A stretch of DNA of 64,000 nucleotides from Novosphingobium cyanobacteriorum (GTDB lineage: Bacteria > Pseudomonadota > Alphaproteobacteria > Sphingomonadales > Sphingomonadaceae), in assembly GCF_029436685.1 (NCBI RefSeq), contig NZ_JAROCY010000002.1:1-64000 (forward strand), given 5' to 3'. The position numbers were made by a program, and so were the translations under genes. Positions 37,291 through 46,128 of this stretch are shown here, piece by piece. The notes beneath the pieces are model-generated. The model saw only the letters and a program-made list of their open reading frames with translations, did not search any database and had not been told where the DNA came from. Each line of letters opens with the position of its first letter. Position 1 is the stretch's first letter.

Positions 37291-37713
37291 GTGACGGCGG
37301 ATGCGCCCGCGGCGCCTTCCGCCCCCAAGCTTGCGGTTATTCAGAAGAGGGCGGACTTTCTGGCCGCCAATCGCGGGATCCGGGTCGCAAGGCCCGGATT
37401 CGTGCTGTTGGTCAACCCGCTTGCGCGCGCCGACGGGCTGCAGCGCTTTGGCGTGACGGTGACCAAGAAGATCGGCAACGCGGTTGTCCGCAACCGCATG
37501 AAGCGCCGTTTCCGCGCCCTGCTGCGCGAGATCCTGCCGGTGCAGGGCATCGCCGGGGCGGACCATGTCCTGATCGGCCGCGAAGGCGGGATCGAACGGG
37601 ACTTTGCCGCGATGCGCGCTGAACTGGAACAGGCCCTAGGCCGGGCCAGGGACGGCAAGAGCGATGCCCCAAGATCGCGCGGCAGGGGCAAGCCGCATGG
37701 GCGGGGGAAGTGA
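37291..37713 (+). CDS. rnpA: Ribonuclease P protein component
   Basis: 140 residues from a GTG start. The RNR signature [22 protein letters not shown] binds the RNase P RNA. The N-terminal LQKRADF-like element ([13 protein letters not shown]) contacts the tRNA leader. A basic Arg/Gly/Lys tail extends beyond the usual core. It is needed for tRNA 5' maturation. Confidence 0.96.
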   Translation: MTADAPAAPSAPKLAVIQKRADFLAANRGIRVARPGFVLLVNPLARADGLQRFGVTVTKKIGNAVVRNRMKRRFRALLREILPVQGIAGADHVLIGREGGIERDFAAMRAELEQALGRARDGKSDAPRSRGRGKPHGRGK

Positions 37714-37772
37714 TGGTTGGCGCCATGCCCACCCCGCTGCGACTAAATCTGCTGCGCAGGCCAAGTCTCGCG

Positions 37773-37843
37773 CCCCTCCCGCAGGCGGGAGGGGGAAGGC
37801 ACGCCCCTGCTCCCCTCCCGCTTGCGGGCGGGGTTGGGGGTGG
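37773..37843. repeat. G/C-rich palindromic repeat between rnpA and yidD
   Basis: A perfect 22-bp palindrome at 37773-37794 (CCCCTCCCGC, AG, GCGGGAGGGG) is followed by a related degenerate hairpin (about 37810-37843, CCCCTCCCGCTTGCGGGCGG). The same 22-bp palindrome recurs inside the smr coding region at 46008-46029. Confidence 0.75.
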
Positions 37844-37849
37844 ACTGTT

Positions 37850-38059
37850 ATGAAGCGCCTGATGATCCTTGTCGCCCGGGGCTGGCAGCTGGGACCGTCG
37901 CGAATCCTGCCGCCTTCCTGCCGGTTCATGCCTTCGTGCTCGCAATATGCGATCGAGGCGCTGGAAAAGCACGGTGCGATTAAGGGTGGCTGGCTGGCGT
38001 TGAAGCGGCTATTGCGCTGCCACCCGTGGGGCGGCTGCGGTCATGATCCAGTGCCCTGA
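37850..38059 (+). CDS. yidD: Membrane protein insertion efficiency factor YidD
   Basis: 69 residues from the ATG at 37850. It has the YidD signature: [22 protein letters not shown] and [16 protein letters not shown] with conserved Cys residues. It is an amphipathic inner-membrane-associated protein that helps YidC insert proteins. It lies between rnpA and yidC as usual. The 136-bp gap before it, filled by a palindromic repeat, is unusual, because rnpA and yidD normally touch. Confidence 0.95.
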   Translation: MKRLMILVARGWQLGPSRILPPSCRFMPSCSQYAIEALEKHGAIKGGWLALKRLLRCHPWGGCGHDPVP

Positions 38060-38119
38060 AGCCGCCCTGCACAGGGCGGCAAATCCTTTCACGATGACGA
38101 CAACAGAACGCGAGGCAGT

Positions 38120-39919
38120 GTGGAAAATCAGCGCAACCTGATCTGGGCCGTGGTGCTCATGGGCCTGCTGCTGATCGGCTGGGACCAGGGCGTGCGGTAC
38201 TTCTATCCGCAGGCCAACAAGCCCAAGCCGGTGGCTTCTGCCCCTGCCAACGCAGATGCTGCGCCCGCCAAGCCAACCCGCGAAGGCGGGCTGCAGGCGC
38301 CGGCCGATGTCGCGCTGGAAGCGCAGGACCTGAAGGCCGCGCTCGCCTCGCCGCAGCGCGTGGCCATCGATGCGCCGGGCCTGAAGGGGTCGATCAACCT
38401 GGTTGGCGGCGTGATCGACGACCTGACGCTGGTCCGCCACCGCGAGGCGCTGGACAAGAGCAGTGCGCCGGTGCGCATCTTCAGCCCTGCCGGCACCCCG
38501 GCGCAGCACTTTGCGCAGCTGGGCTGGCTGGGCGAGAACGGCCTTGCCGCGCCCAACGGCCAGACCGTGTTCACGGCGCAGGGCGGCAAGCTGACCCCGG
38601 CGACGCCGGTGACGCTGAGCTGGACCAACCCGACCGGCCAGACATTTTCGATCCGCTATGCGATCGACCAGAACTACCTGATCACCGCGACGCAGAGCGT
38701 GGCCAATGCGGGCGGCGCGCCGGTGACGGTGAAGCCCTTTGCCTTCGTCAACCGCACCGACAAGACCGCCAGCCTCGATACCTGGCAGGTGCATTCCGGC
38801 CCGATCGGCGCGTTCGATGGTTCGGTGAACTTTGCCACCAACTACAAGGACGTGGCGGCAACCGGGCAGGTGACGCCGGCGGGCACGCCCAACTGGATCG
38901 GCTTTACCGACATCTACTGGCTGAGCACGCTGGTGCCTGCCGAAGGCAGCAAGGCGAAGGCCGATTTCCGCGCGCTGGGCAACGGCGTGTTCCGCGCCGA
39001 CCTCGTCTGGCCGCAGACGCAGGTTGCGCCGGGGCAGACGCAGAGCCAGCAGGTGCGCCTGTTTGCCGGAGCCAAGGAGAACTCGGTTCTCGAATCTTAC
39101 GAAAAGCAGGGCGTCACCAACCTTTCGCTGTCGATCGACTGGGGCTGGTTCCGCTGGTTTGAAAAGCCGATCTTCTGGCTGCTCGATTCGCTGTTCCGCG
39201 CGGTGAAGAACTTTGGCGTGGCGATCATCCTGCTGACGCTGATCGTGCGCGGCATCATGTTCCCGGTGGCGCAGCGCCAGTTCGCCAGCATGGCGGCGAT
39301 GAAGGCGATCCAGCCGAAGATGAAGGCGATCCAGGAACGCTACAAGGACGACAAGCAGAAGCAGCAGCAGGAAGTGATGGCGCTGTACAAGCAGGAAGGC
39401 GTCAACCCGCTGGCCGGGTGCCTGCCGATCTTCCTGCAGATCCCGGTGTTCTTCGCGCTGTACAAGGTGCTGGTGCTGACCATCGAGATGCGTCACCAGC
39501 CGTTCGGCCTGTGGATCCATGACCTTTCGTCGCCCGATCCGCTGCACGTGCTGAACCTGTTCGGTCTGCTGCCGTTCACCCCGCCGAGCTTCCTTGCCAT
39601 CGGCCCGCTGGCGATCCTGCTGGGCATCACCATGTGGGCGCAGTTCAAGCTGCAGCCTTCGGCGATGGACCCGGCACAGCAGCAGGTGATGAGCATCATG
39701 CCGTGGATGATGATGTTCGTGATGGCGCCGTTTGCGGCCGGGCTGCTGATCTACTGGATCACCAGCAACCTGCTGACCATCGGGCAGCAGCGCTATCTCT
39801 ATGCCCGCCACCCGCAGTTGAAGGCGCAGGCGGACAAGGACCAGCAGAACATCGACCGCAGCGTGGCGCGCGACAAGAAGGCGGTGCCGCCGCCGGCGAA
39901 CAAGCCCAAGCGGCGATAA
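38120..39919 (+). CDS. yidC: Membrane protein insertase YidC
   Basis: 599 residues with a GTG start. Membrane helix 1 (LIWAVVLMGLLLIGWDQGV) is followed by the large periplasmic domain (about 60-350). Five helices of the YidC/Oxa1 core follow, with NFGVAIILLTLIVRGIMFPV (conserved Arg in the groove), GCLPIFLQIPVFFALYKVL and MMMFVMAPFAAGLLIYWITSN. It inserts inner-membrane proteins alone or with SecYEG. Confidence 0.97.
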   Translation: MENQRNLIWAVVLMGLLLIGWDQGVRYFYPQANKPKPVASAPANADAAPAKPTREGGLQAPADVALEAQDLKAALASPQRVAIDAPGLKGSINLVGGVIDDLTLVRHREALDKSSAPVRIFSPAGTPAQHFAQLGWLGENGLAAPNGQTVFTAQGGKLTPATPVTLSWTNPTGQTFSIRYAIDQNYLITATQSVANAGGAPVTVKPFAFVNRTDKTASLDTWQVHSGPIGAFDGSVNFATNYKDVAATGQVTPAGTPNWIGFTDIYWLSTLVPAEGSKAKADFRALGNGVFRADLVWPQTQVAPGQTQSQQVRLFAGAKENSVLESYEKQGVTNLSLSIDWGWFRWFEKPIFWLLDSLFRAVKNFGVAIILLTLIVRGIMFPVAQRQFASMAAMKAIQPKMKAIQERYKDDKQKQQQEVMALYKQEGVNPLAGCLPIFLQIPVFFALYKVLVLTIEMRHQPFGLWIHDLSSPDPLHVLNLFGLLPFTPPSFLAIGPLAILLGITMWAQFKLQPSAMDPAQQQVMSIMPWMMMFVMAPFAAGLLIYWITSNLLTIGQQRYLYARHPQLKAQADKDQQNIDRSVARDKKAVPPPANKPKRR

Positions 39920-39966
39920 CAGGCCGGGGCTGGCTTCGTCGTGCTGGCGGAGGGCCCCCACTCCAA

Positions 39967-39994
39967 CCCTTCCCCCTGACGGGAAGGGGCTTTT
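39967..39994 (+). terminator. Terminator-like hairpin after yidC
   Basis: CCCTTCCC (39967-39974) pairs with GGGAAGGG (39981-39988) and is followed by GCTTTT. It sits 15 bp before the engB start, so it may only attenuate. Confidence 0.5.
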
Positions 39995-40009
39995 GAAGGC
40001 AGTTTGAAC

Positions 40010-40678
40010 GTGAGCAGCAAGACCGGACCCGACGAGGAAGGCCTGCGCCTGATGGCGCTGGAGGAGCGGGCGCGGGTGCTGTTCTCTGGCCGGGTGGAGT
40101 TCCTGAAGAGCGCGCCGTCGCTGAAATTCCTGCCCGATCCGGCAGAGCCCGAGATCGCCTTTGCCGGACGATCCAACGTGGGCAAATCATCGCTGATCAA
40201 CGCGATCACGGGGCGAAAGTCGATTGCGCGCACATCGGTGACGCCGGGGCGCACGCAGGAGCTGAACTGGTTCGAAGTGGGCGAGCCCACCGTTCTGCGG
40301 CTTGTGGACATGCCCGGCTATGGCTTTGCCAAGGCCCCGCCCAAGGTGGTGGAGGCGTGGCGCCGGCTGGTGCGCGATTTCCTGCGCGGGCGTGTGGTGT
40401 TGAAGCGCACGCTGTTGCTGATCGACAGCCGCCACGGGGTGAAGCCGGTGGATGCCGAGATGATGCAGATGCTGGACGAGGCGGCAGTCGGCTATCGCAT
40501 CGTGCTGACCAAGGCGGACAAGATCAAGGCGAGCGAGCTGGCCGAGGTGATCGCCGCGACCGAGGCGGCTGCGCGCAAGCGCACGGCGGCCTATCCCAAG
40601 GTGCACGTGACCTCTTCGGAAAAGGGAATGGGCATTGCCGAACTGCGCGCGGCGGTGCTGGAAGACAGCGAGATCTAG
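40010..40678 (+). CDS. engB: Ribosome biogenesis GTPase EngB (YihA/YsxC)
   Basis: 222 residues from the GTG at 40010 (a TTG at 40004 is in frame). G1 is [15 protein letters not shown]2 is SVTPGRTQ, G3 is [10 protein letters not shown]4 is TKAD and G5 is TSSEKGMG. These are all intact and in the EngB/TRAFAC pattern. It acts in late 50S assembly. Follows yidC as in most alphaproteobacteria, but the usual next gene argB is absent. Confidence 0.96.
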   Translation: MSSKTGPDEEGLRLMALEERARVLFSGRVEFLKSAPSLKFLPDPAEPEIAFAGRSNVGKSSLINAITGRKSIARTSVTPGRTQELNWFEVGEPTVLRLVDMPGYGFAKAPPKVVEAWRRLVRDFLRGRVVLKRTLLLIDSRHGVKPVDAEMMQMLDEAAVGYRIVLTKADKIKASELAEVIAATEAAARKRTAAYPKVHVTSSEKGMGIAELRAAVLEDSEI

Positions 40679-40718
40679 GAAGGATTTTGGTCTGTTTCAG
40701 TTTCACTGAAGCAGGTTG

Positions 40719-40797
40719 GGCACCGGCCCACTCCCCCGCCCGGCCACCCACGAGAGTACCCTGAATGGGTGGCCGGGCGGGGGAGTGGGCCGGTGCC
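40719..40797. repeat. Perfect 32-bp inverted repeat with 15-nt spacer
   Basis: The arm 40719-40750 (GGCACCGGCCCACTC ... GGCCACCCA) is matched exactly by the inverted arm 40766-40797; the spacer is CGAGAGTACCCTGAA. It lies between the convergent engB and GGDEF-EAL genes. No T tract follows, so it is more like a mobile palindrome than a classical terminator, though it would stop or stabilise transcripts from both sides. Confidence 0.85.
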
Positions 40798-40818
40798 GCC
40801 TCCGCGTTAGCCGCCAAA

Positions 40819-42768
40819 TCAGGCGGCGCTGGCTTCGTTCAAAGGCAACTGTGCTTCCAAGATTTCGTCCAACGGGGCGGGGCGCGCAATGTAATACCCT
40901 TGCGCATAATGGAAGCCGGCCAGCGTAGCCTCCATCAACTGCATCTCGGTCTCGATCCCTTCGAACACGCATTCAAGGCTGAGCGAGCGGGCGAGGTTGC
41001 GGATCGCGCCGACGAGGCGGCGGCCCACGGAATCGTCCAACCGCACGGCAAAGCTGCGGTCTATCTTGACGATGTCGATCGGCAGCATGTGCAGCGAGCT
41101 GAGGCTGGAATAGCCGGTGCCGAAATCGTCGAGCGCGATCTGCGCCCCGCTGGCGCGCAGGCGGCCCAATGCTTCTCGCGCGGAATCGAAATCGGCGATC
41201 AGGCTGCTTTCGGTGATCTCGAACACCAGGCGGCGCGCGCGCACGCCGGTACGCTCGATCCGGTCAAGCAGGGCCGTGACGGTATCGGGATCGGCGATGT
41301 CGGGCGCGGCGAGATTGAACGAGACACGCATCGTCGAGGGCAGTCGATCGAAATCTGCCAGCACGCGATCGAACAGGGACAGCGTGACCGCGCGGGCCAT
41401 GCCCAGGCGTTCCGCCGTGGCGAAGAGCATTTCTGCTGGAACCGGACCCATCAGGGGCGAGACCCAGCGCGCCAGCGCCTCAACGCCCGCAGGGGCCATA
41501 GAGCGGGTGGCGACGATGGGCTGGTAGGCGAGCGTGAGTTCCTTCGACAGGTCCGCCACCTGCAGCGCGGATTCGAGCGCCTGTTCGGAGCGGATCATCT
41601 GCTCCAGCTCTGCCGAGAAGCGCACCATCGTGCCACGCCGCGCCTTCTTGGCATGATAGAGCGCGAAGTCCGCACGATCGAACAGGGCGTGGGCGGTGGT
41701 GCCCGCATCCGGCCAGGCTGCAAGGCCGCCCGAGCAGCCGACCGATACCGTGACATCGCCGATCTGCACGGGCAGCTGAACCAGCTCGCACAGCGACTGG
41801 CCGATCGATTCGGCAAGGTCCAGCGGGCCTTCGACGATCAGGCCGAACTCGTCACCACCCAGGCGGGCGATGGTCACTTCCGGCCCGCAGGCGCCGCGCA
41901 GCCGGTCTCCGATGGCCTGCAGCAGACGATCGCCCTGGGCATGGCCGTGGGTGTCGTTGATCGGCTTGAACCGGTCGAGATCGAGCACGCCGATAGAGAA
42001 GGGCGCGCGATCCCGGTCCCGGGCCAGCATGCTGTCGAGCCGCGAGAAGAAGTAGCGCCGGTTGGGCAGGTGGGTGAGCGGATCGGAATGGGCGAGGCGG
42101 GCGTTGTCTTCACTGAGCCGTTGCGCCTGCGCGCGTTCCGCCTCAAGCGCGCCGCGCGATTCTTCCAGCCCTACGAACGAGGCATAGGAATCGCGCAGCA
42201 CCTTCAGCACCACCAGCCCGACCAGCGCGATATTGGCGCCCATGGCCATGATCGCCGGCTGGCCGCTGGCCATGCAATAGATCAGGAAGGTGCCGAGCAC
42301 GATGATGAACACCGCATAGGCCGCGCGGGGCAGATAGGTGAGGCAGAAGATGCAGCCCATCACCGTGACCGCGACGAACACCCCGATATGGCCGTGTTCA
42401 TAGGCGCCGCCATAGCCATCGAGCATGAGCGCCCAGGTTACGAAGCCGACCGACATGAGGCTGGCGAAGAATTCGGTGCGGCGCAGCATGCGGCTGGCGT
42501 GCTCGGCGCTGATCTCCTCTCGCAGCGGGCGCAGCCATGCGACCAGGCGGATCAGCGCCAGGGTGATCAACACCACCGGAATGTAGACGCACAGCCACGC
42601 CGGGGCATAGGCAAAGTGGGTGAAGGCCAGAAGAGCCGCGCTGGTGGCGAGCAGAAAGTACATCGGCGGCAGTTGGCGCCGCAGGTTCATGAACTGCGCA
42701 ACCGCAAGCGGTCTTTGCCCGGCGATGCGGGCAACAGGCTGCAGAGGTGGCGGATCTGGCGAGTCCAT
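40819..42768 (-). CDS. Membrane GGDEF-EAL protein (cyclic di-GMP synthesis/degradation)
   Basis: 649 residues. Six or so membrane helices occupy about 36-195. A short coiled linker leads to a GGDEF domain (about 225-385) with an intact GGDEF at 304-308. I see no RxxD inhibitory site before it. The EAL domain (about 400-640) has an intact EAL at 430-432, EITESS, and DDFGTGYSSLSSL with KIDRSF. Both active sites look competent, so the net activity cannot be predicted. The membrane part resembles a MASE-type sensor. It could influence exopolysaccharide production, for example by the GT2 fusion at 1.6 kb, but that is speculation. Confidence 0.93.
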   Translation of the reverse strand: MDSPDPPPLQPVARIAGQRPLAVAQFMNLRRQLPPMYFLLATSAALLAFTHFAYAPAWLCVYIPVVLITLALIRLVAWLRPLREEISAEHASRMLRRTEFFASLMSVGFVTWALMLDGYGGAYEHGHIGVFVAVTVMGCIFCLTYLPRAAYAVFIIVLGTFLIYCMASGQPAIMAMGANIALVGLVVLKVLRDSYASFVGLEESRGALEAERAQAQRLSEDNARLAHSDPLTHLPNRRYFFSRLDSMLARDRDRAPFSIGVLDLDRFKPINDTHGHAQGDRLLQAIGDRLRGACGPEVTIARLGGDEFGLIVEGPLDLAESIGQSLCELVQLPVQIGDVTVSVGCSGGLAAWPDAGTTAHALFDRADFALYHAKKARRGTMVRFSAELEQMIRSEQALESALQVADLSKELTLAYQPIVATRSMAPAGVEALARWVSPLMGPVPAEMLFATAERLGMARAVTLSLFDRVLADFDRLPSTMRVSFNLAAPDIADPDTVTALLDRIERTGVRARRLVFEITESSLIADFDSAREALGRLRASGAQIALDDFGTGYSSLSSLHMLPIDIVKIDRSFAVRLDDSVGRRLVGAIRNLARSLSLECVFEGIETEMQLMEATLAGFHYAQGYYIARPAPLDEILEAQLPLNEASAA

Positions 42769-42898
42769 CCTGCCGGGCCTAGGCCGCAGTGGTTTCCCAA
42801 ACGTTTAGCATATGGCTCCGCAAGACTGCGCAGGGAGCCGTTCGCAAAGGCGGCGTTCAGCCTCGACACCGTGGGGATGAATGGGTAGGCGAAGGGCC

Positions 42899-43564
42899 AT
42901 GAAGCTCGTGATCGGCAACAAGAACTATTCCAGCTGGTCGCTGCGCGGCTGGCTGGCGGCGAAGCAATCGGGCCTGGCCTTCGAGGAGATCACCGTCCCC
43001 CTGTATGGCGAGGACTGGGACGAGGCGAAGAAGACCGACGAGCTGGCGCCGTCATCGGGCAAGGTGCCGATCCTGTGGGATGGTGATGCGGTGATCTGGG
43101 ACAGCCTGGCGATCATCGAATACCTGGCCGACAAGGTGGGGCGCGACCGCTTCTGGCCCAAGGACGACGCGGCGCGCGGCATGGCGCGATCGATGGTGGC
43201 GGAAATGCATTCCAGCTACCTGCCGCTGCGCCGCCAGCTGCCGATGAACATCCGCAAGCGGATTGAAGGCGTGGCGGTGACGGCGGACGTGCGGGCGGAC
43301 ATCGTGCGCATCCTGACGCTGTGGGCAGAGGCGCGGGCCCGGTTCGGGCAGGGCGGGCCGTTCCTGTTCGGCACGTTCTGCGCGGCCGACATCATCTATG
43401 CGCCGGTGGTCTCGCGCTTCACCTCCTACGGCATTCCGGTGCCGGGCTTTGCGCAGGTCTATATGCAGGCGGTGTGGGAACACCCGTGGATGCAGGCGTG
43501 GGTCTCTGCCGCCGAAGAGGAGGAATGGACCATCGAACAGTTCGACACGCCGGGGGTGGCCTGA
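42899..43564 (+). CDS. Glutathione S-transferase family protein
   Basis: 221 residues from the ATG at 42899 (GAAGGG upstream). N-terminal thioredoxin-like domain with NKNYSSWSLRGWLAAKQSG and SGKVPILWDGDAVIWDSLAI; helical C-terminal domain with FCAADIIYAPVVSRF. It is a paralogue of the GST at 26854-27537. Its stop is 2 bp before dapE, so the two are translationally linked. Substrate unknown. Confidence 0.88.
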   Translation: MKLVIGNKNYSSWSLRGWLAAKQSGLAFEEITVPLYGEDWDEAKKTDELAPSSGKVPILWDGDAVIWDSLAIIEYLADKVGRDRFWPKDDAARGMARSMVAEMHSSYLPLRRQLPMNIRKRIEGVAVTADVRADIVRILTLWAEARARFGQGGPFLFGTFCAADIIYAPVVSRFTSYGIPVPGFAQVYMQAVWEHPWMQAWVSAAEEEEWTIEQFDTPGVA

Positions 43565-43566
43565 CC

Positions 43567-44697
43567 ATGACCGAACTCGACCCTGTCCTCCTGGCCGAGC
43601 GGCTGATCGATTGCCCCAGCGTGACCCCGGCCACCGGCGCGGTGTTCGATTGCTTGGCAGAGATGCTGGAGCCGCTGGGCTTTGCGGTGCATCGCTTCAT
43701 CGCCGGCGAACCGCCGGAAGGGCCGGTGGAGAACCTCTATGCCCTGCGCAAGGGGCCCGAGGGCAGCCGCCACTTCGCCTTTGCCGGGCATCTCGATGTG
43801 GTGCCGCCGGGCGAGGGCTGGTCAAGCGCGCCGTTCACCTCGGAGCGGCGGGGTGAGCTGCTTTACGGGCGCGGCGCGGTGGACATGAAAGGCTCGATCG
43901 CCTCGATGGTGAGCGCCGTGGCGCAGATTCCCGCTCAGGCCGGTTCGATCAGCTTCATCATCACCGGTGACGAGGAAGGCCCGGCCAGATACGGCACGGT
44001 GCCGCTGATCGAGCATATCCGCGCCATCGGCGAAGAGCCGGACCTGTGCCTGGTGGGCGAGCCGACCAGCGTGAACCGGCTGGGCGACATGGCCAAGATC
44101 GGCCGGCGCGGATCGGTGAACATCTGGCTGACGGTGAAGGGCGCGCAGGGGCACGTCGCCTATCCGCATCTGGCCGACAATCCGATCCCGCGCCTGATCG
44201 CGATGCTGGCCGAACTCGATGCGCTGGTGCTGGACGAAGGCAGCGAGTGGTTCCAGCCGAGCAACCTGGAGATCACCGACCTTGAGGTGGGCAACCCCGC
44301 CACCAACGTGATCCCCGCCGAAGCGCGGGCGCGCCTGTCGATCCGCTTCAACGACCTGCACACCGGGCAGGGGCTGGTGGACCGCGTGACCGCAATCGCC
44401 CAGCGCCACGGTGGCGAGGCGCGCGCGGTGATATCTGGCGAAAGCTTCGTCACCCTGCCCGGCGCGTTCTCCACGCTGGTGGCGCAGGCGGTGGAGGCGG
44501 AGACCGGCCTCTCGCCCGAACTTTCCACCACCGGCGGCACCAGCGATGCGCGCTTCCTGCGCGCGGTGTGCCCCGTGATCGAATTCGGCCTGTGCAACGC
44601 GACCATGCACAAGAAGGACGAGGCCGTGGCGATGGAGGACCTGCGCGTGCTGGCGCGGATTTATAAGCGGATTGCGGAAGCGGCGCTGGGGGGGTGA
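43567..44697 (+). CDS. dapE: Succinyl-diaminopimelate desuccinylase
   Basis: 376 residues. M20 metallopeptidase fold with the dinuclear zinc ligands in FAGHLDVVPPG (His, Asp) and GRGAVDMKG, catalytic ITGDEEGP, VGEPTS, and the C-terminal ligand region CNATMHKKDE. The dimerisation lid is about 180-295. It hydrolyses N-succinyl-LL-diaminopimelate in lysine and cell-wall precursor synthesis. Its ATG lies 3 bp after the GST stop. Confidence 0.95.
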   Translation: MTELDPVLLAERLIDCPSVTPATGAVFDCLAEMLEPLGFAVHRFIAGEPPEGPVENLYALRKGPEGSRHFAFAGHLDVVPPGEGWSSAPFTSERRGELLYGRGAVDMKGSIASMVSAVAQIPAQAGSISFIITGDEEGPARYGTVPLIEHIRAIGEEPDLCLVGEPTSVNRLGDMAKIGRRGSVNIWLTVKGAQGHVAYPHLADNPIPRLIAMLAELDALVLDEGSEWFQPSNLEITDLEVGNPATNVIPAEARARLSIRFNDLHTGQGLVDRVTAIAQRHGGEARAVISGESFVTLPGAFSTLVAQAVEAETGLSPELSTTGGTSDARFLRAVCPVIEFGLCNATMHKKDEAVAMEDLRVLARIYKRIAEAALGG

Positions 44698-44747
44698 TGC
44701 AAAGGCGAAGCGTGGGGCCGGGCAGGTACGAAGAATTGACTCGGTCG

Positions 44748-45353
44748 TCAGCGGACAAGTCCGGTGGCATCCCACTTCAATCGGGCTAGCCGAACAACCT
44801 CGTTGACCAACGGCATCAGCTTTGCCGGTCGGTTGCAGCTTAGATTGACCGAAGAGTAGCGGTAACCGGTTGTCGCTGCGCGCTCCATTTCAAGCAGCTG
44901 GCAGTGGACGTAGAGATCGTCGCCGTCCCACGACCCATAGTCGAAGTCCCAAGTTCCCGACTCGGTTGCCAGTCTTTCCAGTTCAGCCACCTCAGCGGAG
45001 GACAGATTGCGCCTTCGGGACCAGCTTTCTGGCTCAGAGCCACGCTTGCGATCTTGAGCGAGCAAGAGCAGCTTGGCGGTACCATTGCTGCTTTGCGTGA
45101 CGGTAACGGCTCGGAAGAATGAATCGTGACCTTCCGTGAACGTGAACCGCAAAACCGCAGTGTCCTCGTTCGACTCCCGCTTCCACAATGCCTTGGCTCC
45201 CATGTCGCGAAGCTCGCATCCATTCCAGCCGCCGCCGCGCTCAAGCACATCCTTGGGATACATCCCGCATGACCGGTCATCGGTCGTGCGTCCAGCCGAT
45301 GGAACAACGAAAAGCGCGAGAGTAATCGTGAGGACGGACAAGCGCATCCACAT
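44748..45353 (-). CDS. Predicted secreted protein of unknown function
   Basis: About 201 residues from the ATG at 45353 (the frame is open to 45410). A signal peptide MWMRLSVLTITLALFVVPSAG precedes a soluble domain with four cysteines (SCGMYP, NGCELR, YVHCQL, NLSCNR) that could form two disulfides. No family recognised. It contains WDFDYGSWDGDDLYVHCQLL near the middle. It stands between dapE (convergent) and a REP-type repeat. Codon use is slightly less GC-rich than its neighbours. Confidence 0.7.
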   Translation of the reverse strand: MWMRLSVLTITLALFVVPSAGRTTDDRSCGMYPKDVLERGGGWNGCELRDMGAKALWKRESNEDTAVLRFTFTEGHDSFFRAVTVTQSSNGTAKLLLLAQDRKRGSEPESWSRRRNLSSAEVAELERLATESGTWDFDYGSWDGDDLYVHCQLLEMERAATTGYRYSSVNLSCNRPAKLMPLVNEVVRLARLKWDATGLVR

Positions 45354-45412
45354 TCGTGCCTCCCCATGCCTAGCTTGAAGCTGCCCACACAGTAGAAACT
45401 CAAACACCACTC

Positions 45413-45516
45413 GTCATCCCGGACTTGATCCGGGATCCCGCTTTCCTTTCTCCGACCTTGCGCGTGTACGGATCGTTGCGGAAGGCAGCGGGATCCCGGG
45501 TCAAGCCCGGGATGAC
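45413..45516. repeat. REP-type inverted repeat (GTCATCCCGG family)
   Basis: Arms 45413-45442 and 45487-45516 match over 30 bp with two mismatches and begin GTCATCCCGG(A/G)CTTGA. This is the common chromosomal repeat of many alphaproteobacteria. It fills the 190-bp gap between the secreted protein and smr genes. Confidence 0.9.
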
Positions 45517-45543
45517 CGGAGTTTGGATCACTGCCGGTGCGCT

Positions 45544-46128
45544 TTAGCGCGCCTTCCTGAGCACGATGTAGACCGCGCCTGATCCGCCGTGCTTTGGCTG
45601 GGCGGGGCGGACGGCGGCGATGCGGCTGGCGTGGGGGCTGTGGGCCAGCCAGTCGAGCAGCTTGGCGCGGATGGCGCCGCGCTTTTCGCCGCGCAGGTCA
45701 TGGTCGCCGTGCGGGCGCGGCTTGCCGGCGATGAGCAGGATCACGCGGTAGCCCATGGCTAGGGCCTGGCCGATGCCGCCCACGAGGCGGCCGTGCGCCT
45801 GATCGAGGTTCATGCCGTGGAGGTCGATCGTCACATCGGGTTCGATGCCGCCGCGCGCCAGCTTGCGGTCCCAGCTGGCATCGAGGCCGTGCTGGGTGAT
45901 GGGCCGGGTTGGAGGTGGCGGTTGGGCCGCAACCGGACGGGGTGGGGGGACGCGGCCTTTCTGCGGCTTTGGTGGAGGCGGGAGTTCCACAACAGGCCCT
46001 CCCCCGGCCCCTCCCGCAGGCGGGAGGGGAGCAACTGCCTTTGCCGGGTGGAGCGGGGTGACGGTTTCGGCCACCTTGCGCCACAGCGCGGCTTCTTCGG
46101 CGCTGAGGCCGCGGGGGACCTGTCTCAT
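45544..46128 (-). CDS. Smr-domain (MutS2 C-terminal-like) protein
   Basis: 194 residues. The start ATG overlaps the mltA stop (ATGA). The C-terminal Smr domain (about 105-194) has VTIDLHGMNLDQAHGRL (the LDLHG motif), VILLIAGKPRP and HGGSGAVYIVLRKAR. Smr domains nick DNA or cleave RNA. The N-terminal linker (about 28-70) is Pro/Ala/Gly-rich. Part of it ([11 protein letters not shown]) is encoded by a 22-bp palindromic repeat that also occurs between rnpA and yidD, so the linker probably grew by repeat insertion. Conserved smr-mltA-Tim44-like order on this strand. Confidence 0.9.
   Translation of the reverse strand: MRQVPRGLSAEEAALWRKVAETVTPLHPAKAVAPLPPAGGAGGGPVVELPPPPKPQKGRVPPPRPVAAQPPPPTRPITQHGLDASWDRKLARGGIEPDVTIDLHGMNLDQAHGRLVGGIGQALAMGYRVILLIAGKPRPHGDHDLRGEKRGAIRAKLLDWLAHSPHASRIAAVRPAQPKHGGSGAVYIVLRKAR
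46008..46029. repeat. Copy of the 22-bp palindrome inside the smr coding region
   Basis: Perfect palindrome CCCCTCCCGC-AG-GCGGGAGGGG, identical to 37773-37794. It is in frame and encodes part of the Pro/Gly-rich linker. Confidence 0.85.

Noticed and set aside
36958..37566. Upstream extension of the HWE kinase frame across rpmH and rnpA
   Set aside because: The sequence is antisense to two conserved genes and lacks membrane or sensor features; the ATG at 36957 gives a natural start.
37037..38120. Replication origin near rpmH
   Set aside because: There is no dnaA or dnaN, and I saw no cluster of TTATCCACA-type boxes in this part.
40765..42888. 707-codon open frame antisense to the GGDEF-EAL gene
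   Set aside because: Low-complexity Arg/Gly/His/Gln-rich translation with no motif; the opposite strand has intact GGDEF and EAL domains.
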